Positions 7,435-11,739 of a DNA stretch of 11,739 nucleotides are shown here, piece after piece. Position numbers and translations under genes: made by a program. A model generated the notes under the pieces. It searched no databases. It saw only the letters and a program-made list of their open reading frames with translations, and was not told the origin of the DNA. Source of the DNA: an uncultured Gemmatimonadota bacterium (GTDB lineage Bacteria > Gemmatimonadota > Gemmatimonadetes > Longimicrobiales > Gaopeijiaceae); NCBI GenBank assembly GCA_937136445.1, contig CAKZOQ010000649.1:1-11739 (forward strand), read 5' to 3'. Positions within the stretch are counted from its first letter, which is position 1. Each line of letters opens with the position of its first letter.

Positions 7435-9426
7435 CTACCGAGGTGGAGACACCCGCAGGGAACTCACCTCACCGAAGACGGGGTGGACGTCCGCGTCCTG
7501 ATTCCGCTCCAGACGAGCGATGGCTCGGTGCAGCGCGGATGCCCCGTCCAGGTCCGGGTACGGCCATGCCACCGCGATGTGGTTGGTCCCGCCGCGGAGC
7601 CGTTCCGCCGCCAGCTCCACCGTGTGCCGCGACCAGCTCGCATCGACGGGCAGCGCCACCACCGCCCCGTCGTTGACCCGGAGGGTGGCGGTGAGGGAGT
7701 GGGCGCTCGTCGTGTCGGGGGCACGCAGGGTGACGTCCAGGCGGAGGGGCCGAGGGCCGGGCAGGGCGAAGTGGAAGTGGGCCTTGGGCCAGGCGAAACG
7801 CAGGTACGCCCGCCGCAGGGCGCCGCTCTCCGGCATCAGGTAGGGGTAGAAGCAGTCCAGGGGATTCCCCACGTGTCGGGGATCCGTGAGCTCGAGCCCG
7901 GCGTCGGACAACGGCGGGACGGGCGGAGCCTCCACGGCCACCCCACGGCGGGCCAGCACCGTCCGGATGGCCTGCTGCAGTGCCACGTCTCCATGGGCGT
8001 ACCGCCATCCGTGCTGAGGAGTGAGGGGGCACTCCAGCGACTGGTTGTCGAGCTCGGCGCGGGTCATGAACTCCGGCAACTCCGAGGTGCGGACGGCGAG
8101 GACATGTCGCATGGCGCCGATGGCATCCGGGCTGGCCGCGGCGGCGCGTTCGCACCAGTACTCCAGCAGCGGCTGGGACGGGGTGACGGCCGACATGCGG
8201 TGGGCGGTATGCAGGGCGGCGCCCAGAAAGGCGGTCGCATGGACCGGCGGGCTGACATCGGGCTCGGGGAGCTGGTCCAGGAGCACCTGCCACCGCGGGG
8301 TCGCCTCGCCCGACGCCGACACCTGGAGGATCGCCGCGGTCACACCGGCCATGGCCAGCCGCATGCCCTCGTAGGTGAGATGGCAGTAGTCCAGGAAGAC
8401 ACGCCGGTCCGGAAGCGCTCCCTCCAGGTACTCGCCGAACTGCCGCGGCAGATCCACCAGGGGCAACCCGTGTCGCTCCGCGAAGGTGCGCAGGAGCGCC
8501 TGGGCCATGGACCCCGCCTGGGGACTCCCGAGAAGCGCCTGGGTTGCGTAGAGGGCGTTGTCCACTTCCGCCCGGGCCGCCAACACCGCGCCGGCTCCGT
8601 CGCCGCGTCGGGCGCGGGCCCGACTCATCAATCGATACCCGGCGGGTCCCGACCAGCCATCCAGGCGGAGCATGGCCTCCGCGTGCTCGAGCGCCTCACC
8701 GTCGTCTCTCCGGTCCAGGGCCGCCACGCCGGCGCGATGGTGCCGATGCCACGCGACGATGTCCTGTCCACCCAGCCAGGGTGTGGGCTGGCGGTTCTCC
8801 CAGTCCCCCAGATTGACCTCCGGGACCACGACCACCACCGGCAGGTCGCGGCTCCCGACCAGGACCATGATCTCTTCCAGGGCCTCCGAAGCGTGCTCCA
8901 GCAGGCGACGGGCCGACCACTCGGCGACCTCGGCGAGCCCGCCCTTCCGGAGGGCACGTGCGTACCGAGCCCGTCCCTCCTGCGAGGGGAAGTAGGGCGA
9001 GCACTCCGGGGTCTCGAGGAGGTTCCAGTTGTTGCCGGTCCACAGGACGAGGAGGTCCGGGTCCACCTGCAACGCGCGCTCCACGGTCGTGACGAGGTTG
9101 TCCAGCGTCTCGTTGGTCCGGGCGAAGTCCAGCACCTCGAAGGCCTTCCCTGGCGCGACCGAACACAGCTGTGCCTCCAGCACCCTGGCCGGGGTCAGGT
9201 GCGGGGCATACAGGTAGCCCGCCGCCACCGATTCGCCGAAGAGACACACCCGCGTCGTACCGCGGGGCTTTGCGGCGGAGATCCGGCGGCGGGTCGCGTA
9301 GTGGTCGGAGAAGGGTCCGGGCTCGGGGCGCACGAAGACCAGCCCTCCATCGACCTTCCGGGGGCGCCAGATCTGGATGGGTCGCGGCCCGTCCGCAGGT
9401 GTGCCGGCGGCGACCTCCCCGACCAT
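7435..9426 (-). CDS. SGNH/GDSL-type hydrolase with TPR-like insertion and C-terminal beta-rich domain
   Basis: A 663-residue protein with no signal peptide. All four SGNH blocks can be seen: the nucleophile Ser66 in LFGESVAAG, a conserved Asn near 105-110 (ARTNETLDN), the oxyanion Asn in WTGNN (130-133) and D346-x-x-H349 in FLDYCHLTYEG. Between blocks III and V, residues about 228-291 (AGVAALDRRDDGEALEHAEAM and the next stretch) look like two tetratricopeptide-type helical hairpins. Residues 540-622 alternate hydrophobic residues and end in a GTNHIAVAWPYPD-like strand, suggesting a beta-sandwich, possibly glycan-binding. The start at 9426 shares one base with the upstream stop (TGATG); no Shine-Dalgarno site is seen, so translation is probably coupled. 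It may be an esterase or acyl/acetyl transferase acting on the product of the neighbouring carbamoyltransferase. The open frame extends upstream to 10002, but that part is out of frame with the real gene there. Confidence 0.8.
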   Translation of the reverse strand: MVGEVAAGTPADGPRPIQIWRPRKVDGGLVFVRPEPGPFSDHYATRRRISAAKPRGTTRVCLFGESVAAGYLYAPHLTPARVLEAQLCSVAPGKAFEVLDFARTNETLDNLVTTVERALQVDPDLLVLWTGNNWNLLETPECSPYFPSQEGRARYARALRKGGLAEVAEWSARRLLEHASEALEEIMVLVGSRDLPVVVVVPEVNLGDWENRQPTPWLGGQDIVAWHRHHRAGVAALDRRDDGEALEHAEAMLRLDGWSGPAGYRLMSRARARRGDGAGAVLAARAEVDNALYATQALLGSPQAGSMAQALLRTFAERHGLPLVDLPRQFGEYLEGALPDRRVFLDYCHLTYEGMRLAMAGVTAAILQVSASGEATPRWQVLLDQLPEPDVSPPVHATAFLGAALHTAHRMSAVTPSQPLLEYWCERAAAASPDAIGAMRHVLAVRTSELPEFMTRAELDNQSLECPLTPQHGWRYAHGDVALQQAIRTVLARRGVAVEAPPVPPLSDAGLELTDPRHVGNPLDCFYPYLMPESGALRRAYLRFAWPKAHFHFALPGPRPLRLDVTLRAPDTTSAHSLTATLRVNDGAVVALPVDASWSRHTVELAAERLRGGTNHIAVAWPYPDLDGASALHRAIARLERNQDADVHPVFGEVSSLRVSPPR

Positions 9427-10395
9427 CAGACGAAGGCGTACAGGTTGGACGTGCGGGGCCCATCGTCGGCCGTCCCGGACCCCACCTCCACGTGAGCGAA
9501 CAGCTCCGACCACGACGGGGGCAGGTCGTCGCCGTCGAGGAGGCAGTCCTCGAGGACGAGGGCATCCAGTCCCGAGGCCACGAAGCAGCGTAGGGCATCG
9601 GTGGGGGAACAGACGATGGGCTCGCCGCGGATGTTGAACGAGGTGTTCAACAGGACCGGACAACCCGTGCGACGCTCGAAGGCATCCAGCAGGCGAGCGA
9701 AGCGGGGAGACCATTCGGCGGACACCGTCTGAGGCCGGGCGCTGGCGTCGACGTGGGTGACGGCCCGGAGCGCCTGGGGCTCGAGCACCGCGCAGGTCTC
9801 CAGCATGAAGGGGGAGGGCGCGTCCAGCGCGAACCACCGGGGGGCCTGGTCGAGGCCGACGCTGGGGGCGAAGGGACGGAAGTCCTCCCGGTCCTTGATG
9901 TGCCGGTTGAGTCGTCGAGCCACCTCCGGGTCCCGGGGATCCGCCAGGATGCTGCGCGCCCCCAGGGCCCGGGGACCCCACTCCATGGCCCCATGGAACC
10001 ACCCGACGATCTCACCCTCCGCCAGCCGCCGGGCCACCTCCTCCAGGAGTTCGTCCTCCGCCTGGTAGGTGTGGTACGCCACGGGGGCCTCGTCGAGGAG
10101 GTGGCGGATGCCGGCGCCGGTCCACCGGGGGCCCCAGGAGGCATGCTCCATCCTGCCGGGCCGTCCTCCGCCCAGGGCCATCTGGGCCAGTGCCGCCGCT
10201 CCCAGCGCGGCGCCGTCGTCCCCGGGCGCCGGAGGCACGAACAGCTCACGGAAGGGCCCGTCCCGGCGGATCCGCGCGTTGGCGACACAGTTCAACGCCA
10301 CCCCTCCGGCGTAGCAGAGCCGCTCGCTCCCGGTTTCCTCGTGGAGCCAGCGCACCCGGGCGAGCACCAGCTCCTCCAGCAGGCCCTGGGCAGCC
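9426..10395 (-). pseudogene. Carbamoyltransferase (NodU/CmcH family), C-terminal part only
   Basis: About 320 residues. The end of the Kae1-like ATPase domain is marked by YAGGVALNCVAN (422-433 of the fused frame) and GDDGAALGAA. The complete C-terminal domain shows WGPRALGARSILADPR (533-548), IKDREDFRPFAPSV (560-573) and LLNTSFNIRGEPIV (642-655), all hallmark motifs. Intact relatives are about 550-600 residues and transfer a carbamoyl group from carbamoyl phosphate, through carbamoyl adenylate, to a hydroxyl on a sugar or natural product such as Nod factor, cephem or novobiocin-type compounds. The missing N-terminus is lost at the junction near 10,395, so the true gene is probably intact in its own genome. 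It is coupled to the SGNH hydrolase by TGATG. This part is about 70-80% GC, like the rest of the left side. Confidence 0.85.
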
Positions 10396-11576
10396 ACCAG
10401 GGTCTCCTGGGCGATGCGAAAACGGTCCTGATTGATCAACCGGATGGAATCCAGCACCGCCCCCGGCTGACCCGCGGTACCGGCCACCGCCGTGCCAGTG
10501 CGGTCGCGTTCGCGTTCGCTGTCGCGAATCCATTCCACGGAGCGCTCGCGGATCTCCTGCAGGGTATCGACCCAGGTACTCAGCCGATCGCGTAGATCGT
10601 CGGTATCCACCGCCACATCCTCCAGCAGGATGGACACCAGCGCCCGCTCGGCCTGCAAGCGCATCAGCCGCACATGGGCCACGGCCTCGGTCACCGCCGA
10701 GCGCACTACCCGCTGGCGCCGGAACTGTCCGGTGGCCCGCTCCTCGGGACTGTTGGCCACCAGATTCAGCGCCGCTGTCTGATCCCGCAGCAATCGCTCC
10801 CGGGTCTGTTTCAGGATGGTATCGGCCTGTTCGATCTCCGTGGCCAGTCGCACCAGTTGGGGATAGCTGGCCTCCAGCCGCTCCATGGCTAGCTCGCGCT
10901 CGGTCTCCAGTTGCTCGATCTGCCGGGCGCGGATGGTGAGCAGTGCCTGGCGATAGCGCAACCGCTCCTGGGCCACGCCCACCTCCGAGCGTTCGGCCAT
11001 GATCTCCAGACCCTGGAGCAGACGCTGGGGATCGTTGCCGTTGCGCGACAGATAGGCTGCCAGCAATGTATCCACCCGCCGACTGACAACCCGCAATGCG
11101 GTCTCGGCGGCCTCGATATCCTGGCGCTCCTCGGCCAACTCGGCGCGGGCCTCGCGCAGCCGGCTGTCGATCTCCAGCAACTGTTCGACGGTGTAGCCGT
11201 CCTGGGTAATCAGGGGTGGCGGCGATTCCGGCGCATCCAGATCACGGGTCTGTGGCAAGGCGCGCAGATTGGCCCGGATCAGTTCGATGAAGGGGGTGGC
11301 CGATTCTCGAAGATCCTCCGGCATCTCCTCCAGCAGTTCCTCCAGATGCGCCAGCACCGCCTGAGTATGCTGCTCCAGTTGCTCGTCGTCGACGCTGAAA
11401 TAGTTCCACCAACCGGGTTGTAAATTCAGTGGATCGGGACGGGGTAATTCGCTGGGCTCGGTGGCCTGACCGAAGGGTTCGTTGAGGAACGGAAACGATC
11501 GCTGTGTAAAACCCGGGGAAATATCCAGTAGCAGCAGGCAACATACCGTAACAACGAACCGAAGTTTCGCACGCAT
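9426..11576 (-). CDS. Fused reading frame: MscK-like exported N-terminus joined to carbamoyltransferase C-terminus (probably chimeric)
   Basis: One uninterrupted frame of 716 codons from ATG 11576. Residues 1-24 look like a signal peptide, about 60-390 are a long helical coiled-coil region, and about 395-716 are the end of a NodU/CmcH-type carbamoyltransferase. No known family has this architecture, and the halves belong in different compartments: an exported segment would carry a cytoplasmic, ATP-using enzyme fragment out of the cell. The carbamoyltransferase part lacks its first 240-270 residues, including the HxxHA active-site region, so it cannot be catalytically complete; the channel part lacks its pore. 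Base composition also shifts at the join. I read this as two genes merged by assembly or, less likely, by recombination. An automatic gene caller would report one protein and misname it. The two halves are listed separately below. Confidence 0.75.
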   Translation of the reverse strand: MRAKLRFVVTVCCLLLLDISPGFTQRSFPFLNEPFGQATEPSELPRPDPLNLQPGWWNYFSVDDEQLEQHTQAVLAHLEELLEEMPEDLRESATPFIELIRANLRALPQTRDLDAPESPPPLITQDGYTVEQLLEIDSRLREARAELAEERQDIEAAETALRVVSRRVDTLLAAYLSRNGNDPQRLLQGLEIMAERSEVGVAQERLRYRQALLTIRARQIEQLETERELAMERLEASYPQLVRLATEIEQADTILKQTRERLLRDQTAALNLVANSPEERATGQFRRQRVVRSAVTEAVAHVRLMRLQAERALVSILLEDVAVDTDDLRDRLSTWVDTLQEIRERSVEWIRDSERERDRTGTAVAGTAGQPGAVLDSIRLINQDRFRIAQETLVAAQGLLEELVLARVRWLHEETGSERLCYAGGVALNCVANARIRRDGPFRELFVPPAPGDDGAALGAAALAQMALGGGRPGRMEHASWGPRWTGAGIRHLLDEAPVAYHTYQAEDELLEEVARRLAEGEIVGWFHGAMEWGPRALGARSILADPRDPEVARRLNRHIKDREDFRPFAPSVGLDQAPRWFALDAPSPFMLETCAVLEPQALRAVTHVDASARPQTVSAEWSPRFARLLDAFERRTGCPVLLNTSFNIRGEPIVCSPTDALRCFVASGLDALVLEDCLLDGDDLPPSWSELFAHVEVGSGTADDGPRTSNLYAFV
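10371..10415. other. Junction of two unrelated sequences inside one frame
   Basis: Residues 388-402 of the fused frame (IAQETLVAAQGLLEE) form the switch. To the N-terminal side the text reads as a coiled-coil channel protein. From AAQGLLEELVLARVRWLHEETG onward it fits the helix that precedes the AGGVALN motif in carbamoyltransferases. The exact base cannot be fixed by eye, because a GC-rich stretch such as GCCCAGGGCCTGCTGGAGGA could occur in both parents and provide the short identity on which an assembler joins reads. Hand counts of 60-base lines give 80% GC at 10081-10140 and 72% at 9961-10020, against 60% at 10801-10860, 60% at 11341-11400 and 47% at 11521-11580. Confidence 0.65.
10396..11576 (-). 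pseudogene. N-terminal periplasmic part of an MscK/KefA-like mechanosensitive channel
   Basis: About 390 residues. It begins with a signal peptide (basic MRAKLR, then VVTVCCLLLL, cleavage probably after PGFT or nearby). A short linker, a conserved-looking QPGWWNYF at 53-60 and long charged helices rich in Glu, Arg, Leu and Gln follow, with strong coiled-coil character at about 130-265. Exported N-termini of this kind precede the membrane domain in large MscK-type channels of gammaproteobacteria. The membrane helices and MscS pore domain, which would confirm this, are not present, so another exported coiled-coil protein is possible. The ATG at 11576 is preferred because the signal peptide starts there; a longer frame begins at 11669, but its extra 31 residues do not look like protein. 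The ribosome site is weak. GC is clearly lower than in the left genes, suggesting a different source genome. Confidence 0.5.
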
Positions 11577-11739
11577 GATAATGACAACATTCCTGAAGAC
11601 AGACGAGAATGCGGGAGGCCGGGACACGCGATTGCCACCATGGCAGAAGTCGCCATTGCTGACGATCATCCGGCTGACGCTGGCAGCGATGGCTGGCTAT
11701 AGTGTAACGGCAAAGCCCGAAGCCGTAACCTGGACCTTA
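11577..11739. promoter_or_regulatory. Non-coding right end with possible divergent sigma-70-like promoters
   Basis: The last 163 bases show no convincing gene. On the plus strand CTGACG (11674-11679) and TATAGT (11698-11703), 18 bases apart, resemble a sigma-70 promoter reading off the right edge. On the minus strand TACACT (11701-11706) with TTACGG (11723-11728), spacing 16, could drive the MscK-like gene with a leader of about 120 bases. These AT-richer elements fit the lower-GC origin proposed for this end, but matches this short arise by chance. Confidence 0.25.

Noticed and set aside
7426..9495. A 689-codon plus-strand frame opposite the SGNH hydrolase
   Set aside because: An antisense shadow: no family motifs, and the minus strand shows all SGNH catalytic blocks.
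9427..10002. Extended N-terminus (192 residues) of the SGNH hydrolase frame
   Set aside because: This part is Arg/Pro/Gly-rich and lies in another frame over conserved carbamoyltransferase motifs. The ATG at 9426, coupled to the upstream stop, is the better start.
10503..10525. Short GCGTTC-type repeats
   Set aside because: They lie inside the coding frame and encode a charged Ser/Glu/Arg/Asp stretch; this is simple helical low complexity and not a separate element.
9426..11576. A genuinely new membrane-tension sensor fused to a carbamoyltransferase
   Set aside because: The pore domain and the carbamoyltransferase active site are both missing, the compartments conflict and composition changes at the join, so a chimeric contig explains it more simply.

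Overview
This is a high-GC (about 70%) bacterial window, almost entirely coding, with nine gene-sized units. Most of it (1 to about 10,400) looks like one genome. The combination of aerobic CO dehydrogenase-type accessory genes, an ECF sigma factor paired with a cupin anti-sigma factor, a large secreted S9 peptidase and a NodU/CmcH-type carbamoyltransferase fits a Gemmatimonadota-like organism. That placement is an inference from gene content and composition; no marker gene is present.

Region by region: (1) 2-2424, plus strand: the 3' end of a molybdenum hydroxylase FAD subunit (coxM-like), then coxD (MoxR AAA+ ATPase) and coxE (VWA protein), tightly packed as one operon. (2) 2467-3141, minus strand: coxG (SRPBCC protein), facing coxE tail to tail. 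A symmetric repeat structure that could be an operator lies upstream of it. (3) 3369-4615, plus strand: an ECF sigma factor overlapping, by ATGA, a cupin-domain anti-sigma factor of the ChrR type that has lost the N-terminal zinc ligands. (4) 4741-7362, plus strand: a secreted prolyl-oligopeptidase-fold peptidase resembling glutamyl endopeptidases (S9D). (5) 7435-9426, minus strand: an unusual SGNH/GDSL hydrolase with a TPR-like insertion and a C-terminal beta-rich domain. It is translationally coupled (TGATG) to the gene upstream of it. (6) 9426-11576, minus strand: one open frame made of two unrelated halves. The C-terminal half is the end of a carbamoyltransferase. The N-terminal half is an exported coiled-coil protein resembling the periplasmic part of MscK-type mechanosensitive channels.

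The cox genes would act together: CoxD and CoxE mature the active site of a molybdenum hydroxylase and CoxG recruits the enzyme to the membrane. The sigma/anti-sigma pair is a self-contained regulatory switch with unknown targets. The carbamoyltransferase and SGNH hydrolase probably formed a small operon that modifies a polysaccharide or other metabolite.

The most important caution is at about 10,371-10,415, where protein family, expected cell location and base composition all change inside one reading frame. The likeliest explanation is a chimeric contig, with the last 1.3 kb coming from a second, lower-GC organism (probably a gammaproteobacterium). A real recombination is less likely. I found no tRNA, rRNA, CRISPR array or insertion sequence. 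No stretch over 300 bases lacks a gene; the largest gaps are 3142-3368 and 11577-11739.
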